Positions 43,534 to 54,100 of a DNA stretch of 64,000 bases are shown here, one piece after another. Source of the DNA: Aphrocallistes beatrix. Taxonomy: Eukaryota > Porifera > Hexactinellida > Sceptrulophora > Aphrocallistidae. A model generated the notes under the pieces. That model did no database searches. It was not told the origin of the DNA and saw nothing but the letters and a program-made list of their open reading frames with translations. Where the stretch lies: NCBI GenBank assembly GCA_963281255.1, contig OY725492.1:4145104-4209103 (forward strand). The letters run 5' to 3'. The translations under genes and the position numbers were made by a program. The number at the start of each line of letters is the position of its first letter. Position 1 is the first letter of the stretch.

Positions 43534-44027
43534 GAGGTCAAAATTGCAAAATAACACACTTTCGGAATGTGAAGAAGTTGATATTTGTTGTTTTGCAACA
43601 AAAAACTCTACAAAGCACCCTTTGGAGGCATCTTTTACCTAAAATGTCCACTTAGCTCAATAATTTTGAATTCAAATAACAAAATTTCCAACCTTGGCGG
43701 AAGCATGACCCTAAAGGTATTGATTTAAAAAAATACCATTGTAGTTATAACAAAAATAAAAAAAAGCCGAGTTTTGGGGGAACTTTTAAATTTGAAGCGT
43801 TATAACTACCTTAACCCTAATTGGACTTGGAATGTTGAAGTGAAAGTGAAAGTTAATTGAAAGTGAACTGAAAGTGAAAATGAAAGTGGGAATTTTCTAT
43901 TTATACCTTTGACCCCAAGTCCAAGTAGGGTTAAAAGGCATTTTTCAAAAATCAAAACCAGTGATTTTGTAGAGAAGACCTCATTCCCATCCTAAGTCTT
44001 TTTCAATAATTTTCCAATTTTGACCTC
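43534..44027. mobile_element. TA-flanked MITE carrying a nested piggyBac-like MITE
   Basis: Inverted termini GAGGTCAAAATTG (13 bp, perfect), each bordered by TA. The interior includes AAGCACCCTTTGGAGGC, shared in reverse with 52620-52650. A second inverted-repeat element sits inside at 43815-43930. Located upstream of the CNG-like gene. Confidence 0.65.
43815..43930. mobile_element. piggyBac-like MITE with TTAA target site
   Basis: Flanked by TTAA on both sides (43811-43814, 43931-43934), with 16-bp inverted ends CCCTAATTGGACTTGG and CCCTACTTGGACTTGG, one mismatch. TTAA plus CCCT ends is the piggyBac hallmark. 116 bp, with purine-rich GAAAGTGAA repeats inside; non-coding. Confidence 0.85.
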
Positions 44028-44228
44028 TATACCATGATTTACCTCTTCATTCAATCTCATGATCCTTATCGCACACCAAATCATTATACCTGCAACCATC
44101 ATTATAATTAGTTATTTTTAGTTGTCACATGAGAACCTAGAATAAATCACAGGGCATTTCTTACAATTTAGTACAACTTAACACTAATAGTACAACTTAC
44201 ACAATTAAACACACAATTACTAGTAATC

Positions 44229-44470
44229 CAATTCAAGGAAATATTATCATGAGATTAGAACAATTGTTGCATCCAGGACATTTTCTTACCATTTGTCTTA
44301 GAAATAGTACAACTAAACACGCAATCAATTCAATTCAAGGAAATATTATCATGAGATTAGAACAATTGTTGCATCCAGGACATTTTCTTACCATTTGTCT
44401 TAGAAATAGTACAACTAAACACGCAATCAATTCAATTCAAGGAAATATTATCATGAGATTAGAACAATTG
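44229..44470 (+). repeat. 102-bp tandem repeat (two full copies plus a partial)
   Basis: Unit begins CAATTCAAGGAAATATTATC and recurs at 44229, 44331 and 44433, period 102 bp (34 codons). It stays open in one frame, so a repetitive peptide could be read, but the frame has no recognisable domain and ends at 44527. It lies just upstream of the first ML-domain gene. Confidence 0.85.
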
Positions 44471-44624
44471 TTGAATCAGTTCAAATTGTTTAGTGAATTC
44501 AACCAAATGCTAATTAAGCAACTGTGAAACCTTAAGAGATGTGTCATATTGTCTGAACAATATGAGTAAATTGTATATATAGGATGAAACTCAAACGATG
44601 TTTATTCTTGGTAATAATAACAAA

Positions 44625-45170
44625 ATGAAATCGTATCTCCTCATCGCACTTGTATCCGTACTTCATGCGTTCGTTTACACTGCAAACTTCAAACTTGAAG
44701 ATTGGCTAAAAATTGACGACATCCAACCTGTTGCTGCACAAACTGAAACGGAAGCAACCACACCGCCATGGACTAGCTGTTACAGCAACTCGATTGGTCA
44801 AATTACAAACTCAAGTTTAGTGCCTGATCCCTTCAAACCAGGGGACACAGTTAGCGTCGCTGGCACCATGGTATTCTCAAAAGATGTCGATGCAAGTATG
44901 AGTGGAGCGAAAGTAGATTTAAAAATAGACGGGCTAGATTTCTTTACAGACTGTCTCGAGTTCTGCGACATCTGGACGAGACTCGCAAATACTACTTCTT
45001 GCACTATCAAAGCAAATACAGTATATAAGCTAGGTGGAAGCGCCCAGATTCCACCAGCAGCCCCGCCAGGAAGTTACGATGGAACACTGAATATCACTTC
45101 AGGCCAGGAGTGTAGCGGGACGGAGGTCATTTTCTGTGGAGAAGCTAAATTCAAATTTGAAATATATTAG
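44625..45170 (+). CDS. Secreted ML-domain lipid-binding protein 1
   Basis: Single exon, 181 aa from ATG 44625; the upstream in-frame ATG at 44598 would add nine polar residues before the signal peptide. Signal peptide MKSYLLIALVSVLHAFVYTA, then a short linker and an ML (MD-2-related lipid-recognition) domain. That domain opens with WTSCYSNSIGQITNSSLVPD and has paired cysteines in DCLEFCDIW, SCTIKANT and ECSGTEVIFCGEA. The family (NPC2, GM2 activator, phosphatidylglycerol/phosphatidylinositol transfer proteins) binds one lipid in a beta-sandwich pocket outside the cell or in lysosomes. Closest in style to the PG/PI-transfer group. It is the most diverged of four copies and is separated from the others by a transposon relic. 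Confidence 0.8.
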   Translation: MKSYLLIALVSVLHAFVYTANFKLEDWLKIDDIQPVAAQTETEATTPPWTSCYSNSIGQITNSSLVPDPFKPGDTVSVAGTMVFSKDVDASMSGAKVDLKIDGLDFFTDCLEFCDIWTRLANTTSCTIKANTVYKLGGSAQIPPAAPPGSYDGTLNITSGQECSGTEVIFCGEAKFKFEIY

Positions 45171-45389
45171 TATCATCTGTACGCTCATTCATGTGGTTGC
45201 TGTGCATGTAGGATACCCTATTAATGAGTGTCTTGAAAATAATTGATAAATAAATGTATCTGTTATCACTCTGTTATGATGTCATCATTACGCATTAAAA
45301 TTGACAAATTTTGTGATTTTTCGAGTGATATCGACTATAACAGTAAGACAGAGATGTTATCTACCTTATAATTAATCAATGTGAGCCTA

Positions 45390-45460
45390 GGTGTCCAAAG
45401 GACGCTTCTAGCGGACACAAAGTGTCCTCAGCCGCACAGCGCAAGCAAGCGATGTGCGAT
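45390..45460 (+). repeat. GC-rich dispersed module, copy C
   Basis: Contains GCGGACACAAAGTGTCCTCA followed by GCCGCACAGCGCAAGCAAGC, closely matching the module at 54840-54920. Isolated here without the 5' part of the element. Confidence 0.6.
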
Positions 45461-45695
45461 TGTTAGTATGAAGACGTGTGGCAGATATCAGATATGTTCT
45501 CTATTTCCCTAGATTTGAAAGAAAATCCTTATATTCTATTCACTTTAATAGTTTTATTCATTAACTGTAGCTACATTCTCAGGAATGTTCTTGCGATTCT
45601 TAAAGCAGATTATTCTTATTCCAAAAGCGATTGGTGGGGACAAAAATTGACTGGAAACCTGGATAGTTGGTCGTATGAATTTCAACTATATACTA

Positions 45696-46965
45696 CAGGG
45701 TGCGCCAAAAAAATTGAGACATTTTTTTTCCATATTTTTGCATTATATTTTATTTGATAAAAGGAAGATTCCAGTATTATGTTTATATATCATTACTTTG
45801 TCATAATTATTTATTAAAAAATTAGCATAGTTAAAAATGAACGAATTAGAGAAACGCAAAATGGTAGAATCGCTATACAAAAGTGGTAAAAGTGCATCAG
45901 AAATATTCACTCTTTTAAAACATGAAAATATATCTGTGCTACAATATATCGTGCTGTTAAAAGGCTTCAGTAGGCATAAGTATGTCTAGACAGGAAGGAT
46001 CTGGCAGAAAAGTCAAATATCAGGCAAAAATAGCCAAAAAAAAGATAGCTGATCGTCTTAGACGTAATCCAGCTCAATCAATCAGGAAAATTGCAAGATA
46101 AATAAATATTCCTGCAACCAGTGCCAGAAATATTCTGAAAAGAGATTTAAAATTGACTCCAAGAAAAAAGGATTGCAAACAAGCTCTCAATTCTCCCCAA
46201 AAGAAGAAATGGCGAACAAGGTCATTGAAACTCTACCGTGGACTCGCAGGGGACGCATACCGGCGAGTACTCTTTAGTGACGAGAAAAACTTTTACTTAG
46301 ATCAACCTCTAAACCGCCAAAACGACAGGGTATACATTCGAAAGGGACAGAAGAAGCCCCTGAATACAAAAACTGTAGTTGAAAAAAGAAAATTCCCTCC
46401 AAAAATAATGGTTTGGGCTGGTATTGCGCACAATTTGAAAACCACCTTGTTTTTCATCGAAAAAGGCTCAACTCTAAACGCAAACAAAAATAAATACAAA
46501 AATAACATTTTAAGGGACATCGTAGTTCCATTCTGTCGTAAGAACAAGTTAATGTATCAGCAAGATGGAGCTCCTTGTCATACTGCTAAAATTTGCTCGG
46601 ATTATCTTAAATCTGAAAATATCGAATTTTGGGACAAGAACGACTGGCCACCAAATTCCCCAGACCTCAATCCTCTTGATTATGGGATATGGGGTATTCT
46701 CGATGCTGAGGTCTACAGAAAACCCCCGAAAAGTTTGGAAGCGTTGAAGCGAAGGATTCAGCAGACTTGGGATCAGCTTCAAATTACCATTGTTAATAAC
46801 TGTATTGATTCGTTTAAGAAGCGCCTTAGAAAATGTGTAGAGATGCTAAAGGAACTCATTTTGAATAAAATGTGAAGATGAATGCATTGTTATGACTAAG
46901 ATTCACATAAAATTCTAGTTTTTGCATCGCTTTGTGTTTTGTCTCAATTTTTTTGGCGTACCCTG
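45696..46965 (+). mobile_element. mariner-type (DD37D, maT-like) transposon relic
   Basis: Terminal inverted repeats of 26 bp (CAGGGTGCGCCAAAAAAATT ... reversed on the right, one mismatch). TA precedes the left end; the right flank reads TTTA, so the target duplication is imperfect. About 1.27 kb, full length for the group, inserted between ML-domain genes 1 and 2. Confidence 0.9.
45838..46875 (+). pseudogene. DD37D transposase, disrupted
   Basis: The helix-turn-helix N-terminus starts at 45838 (MNELEKRKMVESLYKSGKSA). A frameshift near 45985 and an in-frame TAA near 46098 interrupt it. From 46153 the catalytic part is open: FSDEKNF (first Asp), YQQDGAPCHT (second Asp) and SPDLNPLDYGIW, whose last Asp is 37 residues after the second. 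This DD37D spacing marks the maT group rather than Tc1 (DD34E) or mariner proper (DD34D). The N-terminal lesions make it inactive. Confidence 0.88.
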
Positions 46966-47760
46966 TTTATCTATTACACAATTGTACTATCAGACATCAC
47001 ATGAGCACTTATCTCGAACATGAGATGAGATGTCTCCTTATTATTTGCAAGATAAATATTACAAGAAAAGTCATGTGACTGACCCTCGTATCTCTCAGGT
47101 CACAAGATAAGAAGTTTTAAATTTAGATGTCGTGTGAATAAATTGGGCAATTAACCGTAGAATGCCCAGAGGGGACACAGTGTCCCCGATATCGCGGATG
47201 TCTCCCAGCCATTTTATATGGCACTGAAGCCATATAAATGCTGGGCATTCTACAGTTAAAGAATATTGTAATGTTAATTTTATTAATAATAATAATGTTG
47301 TATGTATATAAATGCCTATCTTCACATTTTTTGGCTGGTATTTTAATAAAGGAGCTGCACTATCGGTGTTGACCGACATTTTCCAATTTGAATTTATAAG
47401 TTTATAATGAAAACAAATTACCAGTACCATGACGACATCATACTACATTTGTGGATAAAAATTTTATTTGACTTTCCTCGGGAATTGCAATTCAATGTAT
47501 GCAAATATTAACTCATAAAATGTTCATATTACCATCAGTACAAAATAGGATTTTCAGAGTGAGATCCTATTAATTAATAATTTTATTTCAAAACACTGCT
47601 CTGCTGTACAATTTTATTCATTTTAGATCAGCAATTGCATTCGCTGAAATGGAATGAATTCCATTTGTAATGAATACATCATTATCAACTATTTGCACGA
47701 GCAATAGGCAGTCCTGATAAATATATATATCAGAACCTCGGCTCTACTTCAAATACAAAG
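46966..47760. other. Intergenic DNA with a piggyBac-like MITE
   Basis: AT-rich DNA between the transposon relic and ML-domain gene 2. The only element recognised is the TTAA-flanked MITE at 47155-47255. A TATATATAT stretch near 47720 lies shortly before the gene start. Confidence 0.45.
47155..47255. mobile_element. piggyBac-like MITE with TTAA ends
   Basis: 101 bp between TTAA sites at 47151-47154 and 47256-47259, with inverted ends CCGTAGAATGCCCAG and CTGTAGAATGCCCAG (one mismatch). Interior contains the palindromic GGGGACACAGTGTCCCC. Confidence 0.8.
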
Positions 47761-48222
47761 ATGACTGTCTACTGGAAATGTAATGCCTTACTAGCACTTG
47801 TATTTTTAACCTGTCTATCTTCAAGTCGCGTAGGTTCTGGGGGGTACGGCGTAAGCTGGAAAAACTGTAATAACGACTCGGCAATCAGTGTTCGAAATGT
47901 TACGGTCTCCCCGGACCCTCCTAGGACGTTCCGACCCTTCGCAGTTACAAGCATCTGGGAATTCTCCAGCCAGGTAGACACAGGTGAGATGAAGATCGAG
48001 GTTTTCCATCAAGGTGAGGAGGTTTACTATGAAACGATGGAATTTTGTAGGTTTTGTAACGATCGTGATCTCCCCTGTCCGATTTCCCCAGGGGTGCATA
48101 CGATTCACTACCAGATGACGGTGAGGTACCCTAGAGGGGTGTATCAGGGGCGAATAACTGCTTACGATGAAACATATCAGTCACTCCTGTGTACTAATTT
48201 CCAATTGACTGTATTGAGTTAG
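47761..48222 (+). CDS. Secreted ML-domain lipid-binding protein 2
   Basis: Single exon, 153 aa. Signal peptide (ALLALVFLTCLSSSRVGSG) followed at once by an ML domain: VSWKNCNNDSAISVRNVTVSPDPPR, a cysteine cluster FCRFCNDRDLPCPI, and GVYQGRITAYDETYQSLLC near the end. The pattern C..C....CP(I/M).(A/P)G and G.Y.G.I.A.D is shared with copies 3 and 4. It lacks the linker between signal peptide and domain seen in the other copies. Lipid ligand unknown. Confidence 0.82.
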   Translation: MTVYWKCNALLALVFLTCLSSSRVGSGGYGVSWKNCNNDSAISVRNVTVSPDPPRTFRPFAVTSIWEFSSQVDTGEMKIEVFHQGEEVYYETMEFCRFCNDRDLPCPISPGVHTIHYQMTVRYPRGVYQGRITAYDETYQSLLCTNFQLTVLS

Positions 48223-48463
48223 AAGTTAGATTAATTAAGTTTTTGCGACTTGAAATTATGGTTACAGACATAAGTAGATATCTACCTTCGATTCACAAAT
48301 ATTTTTAATGCAAATTAAAAGAGAAAAGTGACAGCGATTAGCTAATGCTTGTTTATTTATACTTTTTCTGGGTCTCGGGATTTACAATTAAATTGTTGGT
48401 GAGATTAAACGGGGGAATCTCTTAATCTTTAAAGAGTTTTTCAGTTTCATTAGTCTCAGTTAG

Positions 48464-48985
48464 ATGAAGACCTGTGCCATCTTACTACTGTTATTCTCTC
48501 TGTCACTCACACTGACACAGGGGAGGAGAGTGGCGATTGAACTCGAAGTATTCGATACCATTGAAGCCATTCCGCTTCAGGAATCAATACAATCTCCTCA
48601 ACAGCTCGGCGACATCTGGAGCAATTGTGGTACATCAGCTGATGGTGGCACTATCAACAATGTCACCATCAGTCCCAATCCGCCCGCGAAAGGTCAAAAT
48701 CTGACAGTCACTGCTTCATTCACTTTGAAGCATCAAGTAACTGCGGGGAACGTTGCCATCGTAATAAAATATTCATTTATTACAGTGTTAAACAAGAATG
48801 AACCTGTCTGTGACTTGGCTAAAGATGCTGGCCACCCATGCCCCATTGCTGCAAGTACTATAACCGTAACTCAATCCGCTGAAATCCCGAGTGCGGCACC
48901 GGGCGGGCACTACACTGGGAGCATTATAGCAACTGATCAAAATGGAGATCGGCTCTTCTGCATTGATCTAGATTTTCATCTCTAG
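48464..48985 (+). CDS. Secreted ML-domain lipid-binding protein 3
   Basis: Single exon, 173 aa. Signal peptide MKTCAILLLLFSLSLTLTQG, an acidic propeptide-like linker of about 28 residues (IPLQESIQSPQQLGD), then the ML domain from IWSNCGTSADGGTINNVTIS. Core: PNPPAKGQNLTVTASFTL, VCDLAKDAGHPCPI, ATDQNGDRLFCIDLDFHL. This is the canonical form of the PG/PI-transfer-protein type found also in amoebae and fungi. A propeptide between signal and domain also occurs in those proteins. Same strand as copies 2 and 4 with 240-330 bp spacers. Confidence 0.88.
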   Translation: MKTCAILLLLFSLSLTLTQGRRVAIELEVFDTIEAIPLQESIQSPQQLGDIWSNCGTSADGGTINNVTISPNPPAKGQNLTVTASFTLKHQVTAGNVAIVIKYSFITVLNKNEPVCDLAKDAGHPCPIAASTITVTQSAEIPSAAPGGHYTGSIIATDQNGDRLFCIDLDFHL

Positions 48986-49316
48986 AACTCGAGGCAGTCG
49001 GAAGTTTACAAACCTCGTTTCTTTTTGTGAGTTAGAGCGATACTATAGGCTAGTGTGTGATAGTTATTAGAATGTATAATGTGTATTTGTACATCCCTGT
49101 ATGTGTTTTATTAAATTGTTTTAGAAATTATACTCGATTCGGTTTTCGGGATACCATAATGGTAGTTAGGAATTGTACACAAATATAAAGATATTGAAAA
49201 TATAGTTGGATTGTAAAATAATATATTTACTGAGCTAGGGAATTCCAAGTCAAAACTGTTCTTAGTTCACTAAATCATGAATGTAAATCCATCAGTTAGT
49301 TTAGCCACAACTAGCA

Positions 49317-49823
49317 ATGAATACCTTCTATGTTACAGTACTGATACTTTCGCTTTGTCTCGAACTAACGTGCGTGAGAGGAGTGAGTCTAGAGTTGGGA
49401 GAGGATTCCGTTCCTGCCATTCTTCTCAAAGAACCAGAGACAGCTGTGCAAGATATGTGGAGCAACTGTGGAACGAGGTTTGATAAGGGGACCATCAACA
49501 CACTGACTTTCACCCCGAATCCATTAGTCAAGGGTCAAAATCTGACTGTTACAATGAATGTGACATTAAAAGAAAATATTACTGGTGGCAAAATTAATAT
49601 GTTTCTAAAATTAGGCTTCGTTACGATATTTAACAGTACGTATCAGCTCTGTGATGTCTTAAAAATGGAAAAAACATGCCCCATGAAAGCAGGTGATTAT
49701 GAATTTTTGCTTATCGAGGAAATTCCCAGCGATGAACCATCATTAAACTATACCGGAAAAGTCGTCGCTCTAGACCAAGTTGGAAACCGGATTGTATGTA
49801 TTAGCCTGACACTGCATTTTTAA
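49317..49823 (+). CDS. Secreted ML-domain lipid-binding protein 4
   Basis: Single exon, 168 aa, ATG 49317. Signal peptide MNTFYVTVLILSLCLELTCV, a linker (VPAILLKEPETAVQD), then MWSNCGTRFDKGTINTLTFT and NPLVKGQNLTVTMNVTLKEN. The conserved cysteines are in QLCDVLKMEKTCPM and NRIVCISLTLHF. Clearly the sister of copy 3, sharing linker style, WSNCGT and KGQNLTVT. Several N-glycosylation sites. Probable recent tandem duplicate. Confidence 0.86.
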   Translation: MNTFYVTVLILSLCLELTCVRGVSLELGEDSVPAILLKEPETAVQDMWSNCGTRFDKGTINTLTFTPNPLVKGQNLTVTMNVTLKENITGGKINMFLKLGFVTIFNSTYQLCDVLKMEKTCPMKAGDYEFLLIEEIPSDEPSLNYTGKVVALDQVGNRIVCISLTLHF

Positions 49824-50122
49824 TCGATTCTTCATCATGTTGGAGTTTCACCTCCTGAGAGGATATTGTAGAGTTTTACATGTTTCGAATTGTGATGTGA
49901 ATGCTAAATAACTATAAATAACTATGCTTTTTTTGTTCATTCAGTGATGGGTTAATATAGTCTGTGACCTTGTACAAGACCTCAGAGGTTGTACGGTGAG
50001 TTCATCTAATATGGGTGAAGTCGCAATGGAATCGCTTAATTAATAGGCAAACCTACATAACTGGTACTTCATGTGTATTTGTCATTGGATCGGAAATAAA
50101 ACGTTGTTAAGAATTGAATTAG

Positions 50123-51163
50123 ATGTCGCATGCTACACGCAGGCCTTCATTGCACGTGCGAGACCTGAAGGCCCGACTGGAGGCCGTGGGCTGTCCCTTC
50201 ATGGGCGGAGTGGAAGAGGCGTGGGTCAATGAGTTGGTGCTCGAGGTGGGCGAGTCCAGGGACAGGATCGTGAAGTGGTTGGTGGAAGAGGTGTTAGGTG
50301 CACCTATTGAGAAGGCGGATATCGGGGCCGGAAAAACCGGTGACTCGAAAGGGCTGATTGGAAGACTGACGTACGTCTGTGCCTGTCTAGGACTGTGCGA
50401 CGCAGGAGACCATGAGCTGGTGTCAGGCGCGCAGAAGAACCAGACTCAAGCTGTCTTCTTCAGCAGGCTCCTATCCATGGTCGGGATCTTGAAGGGAGGG
50501 GCATGTGCGGAACTGGTGGAACAGGGACAGGAGCTGGTGTCCGGCCTAACGCAGGAAGAACTGAGGGAAATAACCGGCAAAGGAGAGATCGACCTGATTC
50601 CCGCGGACATCCGGAAATACATCGAGCTGGACAGCCTGGAGGAGACTGAAGGGAAGCCAGTAGGTCCCGGGACGGTGAAGCTAGCGGGGCTGCTGGCTGA
50701 ACTGGGGAGAGAGGCTGAGAATATCCAAACAGAAATAGAAAGACAGATCCTCGAGATAGGAGCACTAGGGACGAGCGAGTGCGAGAAAACCGAATTCTCT
50801 GACCTGACTCGGGGAAGAGATTTCGAGTATACAACCAAAATAAAAAGCATTTCTGTGTCGCTACAGAACCTCAAGTACCTCCTGGCTAGCTTCACGGACT
50901 TCTACAGCTCGGAGGTGGAGCCGGGACTGAGAACTCGGCGGTTCCCCTCCCCTCAGACAGAGCTCGGCCTAGAGATCGCACAGGCACACTCTGCCCTCAG
51001 AGAGAATTTGGAACTAATTGAGCGCGCGAAAGAGTTAAGTTTGAGCGCCAAACATATCAGCGCGCTAAATGAATCCAAGCAACAGTACGGCAAGTTAGGA
51101 ATGCTGGCTGCTAACATAGTTAAAACACTTGATATTCATAATGAGAGCGAGTTAATACTATAA
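50123..51163 (+). CDS. HAUS7: HAUS augmin-like complex subunit 7
   Basis: Spindle protein: augmin recruits gamma-tubulin to existing microtubules for branching nucleation. Single exon, 346 aa. The N-terminus (LKARLEAVGCPFMGGVEEAW, RIVKWLVEEV) matches the HAUS7 start, where a short helix and Cys-Pro-Phe precede a segment on the edge of the head domain. The middle (GLCDAGDHELVSGAQKNQTQ, FFSRLLSMVG) follows the human order, and the rest is coiled coil. Assignment rests on several short blocks. Its stop lies only 24 bp from the stop of the WD40 gene on the other strand. Confidence 0.8.
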   Translation: MSHATRRPSLHVRDLKARLEAVGCPFMGGVEEAWVNELVLEVGESRDRIVKWLVEEVLGAPIEKADIGAGKTGDSKGLIGRLTYVCACLGLCDAGDHELVSGAQKNQTQAVFFSRLLSMVGILKGGACAELVEQGQELVSGLTQEELREITGKGEIDLIPADIRKYIELDSLEETEGKPVGPGTVKLAGLLAELGREAENIQTEIERQILEIGALGTSECEKTEFSDLTRGRDFEYTTKIKSISVSLQNLKYLLASFTDFYSSEVEPGLRTRRFPSPQTELGLEIAQAHSALRENLELIERAKELSLSAKHISALNESKQQYGKLGMLAANIVKTLDIHNESELIL

Positions 51164-51187
51164 TACATGACGTAGCACTCACTGTTA

Positions 51188-54100
51188 TTAAACGAGTGTA
51201 GCATAAGACTGAACTGTGCAATCTGAGCTGAGTGTAGCCAGGCTCGCTCCCGTCCCAAGTCTGAACCAGTCCAGTCCCTCGATGGACCCCAGGTGTATCC
51301 TGGCACTAACCACTTCCTGCGAGGTGTTGGACAGGTCAGAGAAGAGGATGTGTCCGTTCTGAGTGACACAGGCGAGCGCCTGGCTGTCGGGCAGGGGGGA
51401 GAACCTCATGTAGGTGAGGGTGTACCACCCGTAGATCCCAGTGGTGTGAATGGTGCGCAGCGCGCTGTACGTCCGTCCGCAATGGACGACAATCGTTCTG
51501 TCGTCTGAACAGCTGGCCAAAAGAGACCCTCCACTCGTGCTCTTCCAGTCCACAGCTGTTACAGCAGCTGAGTGGCAGAGGAAGGTGTGAAGAGGAGGAG
51601 AGGTTGAGTTGTGGTTCCAGACCCGGACCGACCTGTCCTCAGATGCAGTGACGAGTTTCTCATCATCAGGACTCCAGCAGACACTCCACACCTCTCCCGC
51701 ACTCATCTCATGCGCGTAGAATAAAATGTTCAAAGATGGAGCCTAGCACGAGTAAATAAGGACACAGGCATTCTCTTGCTTGAATTTATCATTGATAATT
51801 CAGCTGTAACTGTCTTAAAGTAATGAATAATAAATTTAAAAAGTTGTTCTAAACAGACCTTATCTTTCCCGAGTTTAAACACTCCTAGTTGTCCTGCGGA
51901 GTTCCCGACTGCTAGCCTCTCCTCTGAGTGGCTGATTCTGAAGTGCAGCACACTCCCCTGCAATGAGCAGAACAGCTCCGGTGGTCCCCAGGACACGTCA
52001 TCCCACCGATACACACTGCCATCCAGACAACCAATCAGAATCCCGGATTCTCGCGTCCATGCGATGCACCTAACAGAGTTGGACAGCTGGCACTGGTGCA
52101 GGGGGACGGATTGGTCCCTCCACACGCACAATCTCCCTGTCATGTCGCCGGCAACTATCTCTCCACTTCTCGGGTTGTGACTGAGTCCGACACAGGTGAC
52201 CTCGTACCCCTCCACCTGACCAATCAGCTCGCAGCGTCCGTTCTTCCGATCCAACCGCACTAAACTCAGATACGACTGCCCCACAACCCACAAACTGTCT
52301 GGGTCTCCGCCCCACCGCAAGGTGATCGCCTGTTCATTGGGTAGACCCTTTATCGCCTGCACCAGCGTCCCATCCATGGTCCACCACATTAAAACGCCAC
52401 TCGCGGTTGAGAATAGAATCTCATTTCCCTGCATAAGAAAGGACCTGATCGAGTTTTGTATTTCAAAGGCCCGTGTTTTGAGGTCGGAAATATTAGCCAC
52501 TATAATCCAGCCGCCGTCCAGCCCAATTGCCACTTCTCCGTTGACAGGACTGCCTAGAGAACATGCATCAACTCACAGTGTAGCTACCCGCATTCCTATT
52601 TGAATCATATTTTTTCGGTAAAAAAAGCCTCCAAAGGGTGCTTGGTGGTAAACTACAAATTTCAACCTTATTCGCCGAGTAGAGTGCATATTTTTTCGGT
52701 GGTTAACACCACGGTTAATTAAGCTGAGATACACCTAGGTCTCAACTTTTAAAAAAATCAGCAGGTACAGGTATAATTATCATCACATCAGAGTGCAGGG
52801 GGATGGATACCTAGTATGAGTGCGGTGGTGTGCTTGATTTTGGTGCTGGGAACAGTCAGCTGTTGTGACTGCTGGATACTGCCATCAGCAGCTAGTCTGT
52901 AGATGACGTCATCACCACCTTGTCTCTCTTCTACTGCGATTATGTCCTCACTCGTGTCGCTAAACTGACACATACTGAATGAGTCCACATAATCACGTCC
53001 CTTTCCAGTTTCTCTACCTAGCAACAGCTGCGGTTAAAATGATTTGAAAGAATGTAATGATATTTAGAAATTAGTTGGTTTGGGGGAAAGTAACGAGACA
53101 GTAGAAACCGTTTAATTCTGACTATTTCCTTACAGGTTCAAACAGGAAGAAAAAGCCGATGGAAATTAATATAGATTTGGAATTTTTTACACCCAAACAT
53201 ATTCTGAAATAGTAAGAAAAAAAAAAGAAAAAGGCATGCCTAATTTCCGGGACGAGACGGCATCCCGTCCCGTAAATTAGGCATCTTAACCCGTCCCGTC
53301 CCGTAAATTAGGCATCTTAACCCGTCCCGTCCCGTAAATTAGGCATCTTAACCCGTCCCGTCCCGTAAATTAGGCATGCCCGAAAAATATGGTGTGAGAA
53401 AAAACCGGTCTCGGCTGATAACATATAGGCAGTACTAGCTAGATAATTGTTGATAGGCAGTGCAGGATGGGACGTATCTTGAGGAAGGGAGAGCGGGGGA
53501 TAGCGACTCAATACATAACTCGCAACAGAGCGATCCGGCGCTTGCAAGTGACTCTCTCAGACTTCCGGAAGCTGTGCATCCTGAAAGGAATCTACCCGCG
53601 GGAGCCACGCAAGAAGAAGAAGCTGAGAGGCCGAGGCAAGACCTATTACCACATCAAGGACATCCAGTACCTCTCCCACGAATCCATCATCGACAAGTTC
53701 CGCGAGTTCAGGATCTACCTCAAGAAGGTCAAGCGCGCGATGGGTCGCAACGACTACCACACGGCGCACCACTTGAAGCTCCGTAAGCCCACCTACCGAC
53801 TGGAGCACGTGGTGAAGGAGCGCTACCCCTCTCTACCGGACGCTCTGCGGGACCTGGACGATGCTCTCAGCACCATCGCCCTCTTCGCCTCCTTGGCGCA
53901 GATCGCCCACGTGGCCGTGGCCGTGATCGACGCGTGCAAGCGACTGCTCACTGAGTTCCAGCTGTACCTGATCCAGACGCGCGCCCTCCGCAAAGTGTTC
54001 CTCTCCATCAAGGGGCTCTACTTCCAGTGCTGCGTGGAGGGGGAGGTGGTCACGTGGGTGGTCCCCCACGAGTTCACCACCAGGCGCCCGGCGGATGTGG

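Noticed and set aside
43800-43930. GAAAGTGAA repeats considered as a regulatory enhancer cluster
   Set aside because: They lie wholly inside a TTAA-flanked MITE, which explains them better.
45476-45757. 93-codon plus-strand frame with hydrophobic stretches
   Set aside because: It runs into the left terminal repeat of the DD37D transposon and has no start context or recognisable domain.
53240-53385. 31-bp repeats upstream of PES1 considered as a CRISPR-like array
   Set aside because: Units are contiguous with no unique spacers and lie in animal intronic DNA within a MITE; an ordinary minisatellite.
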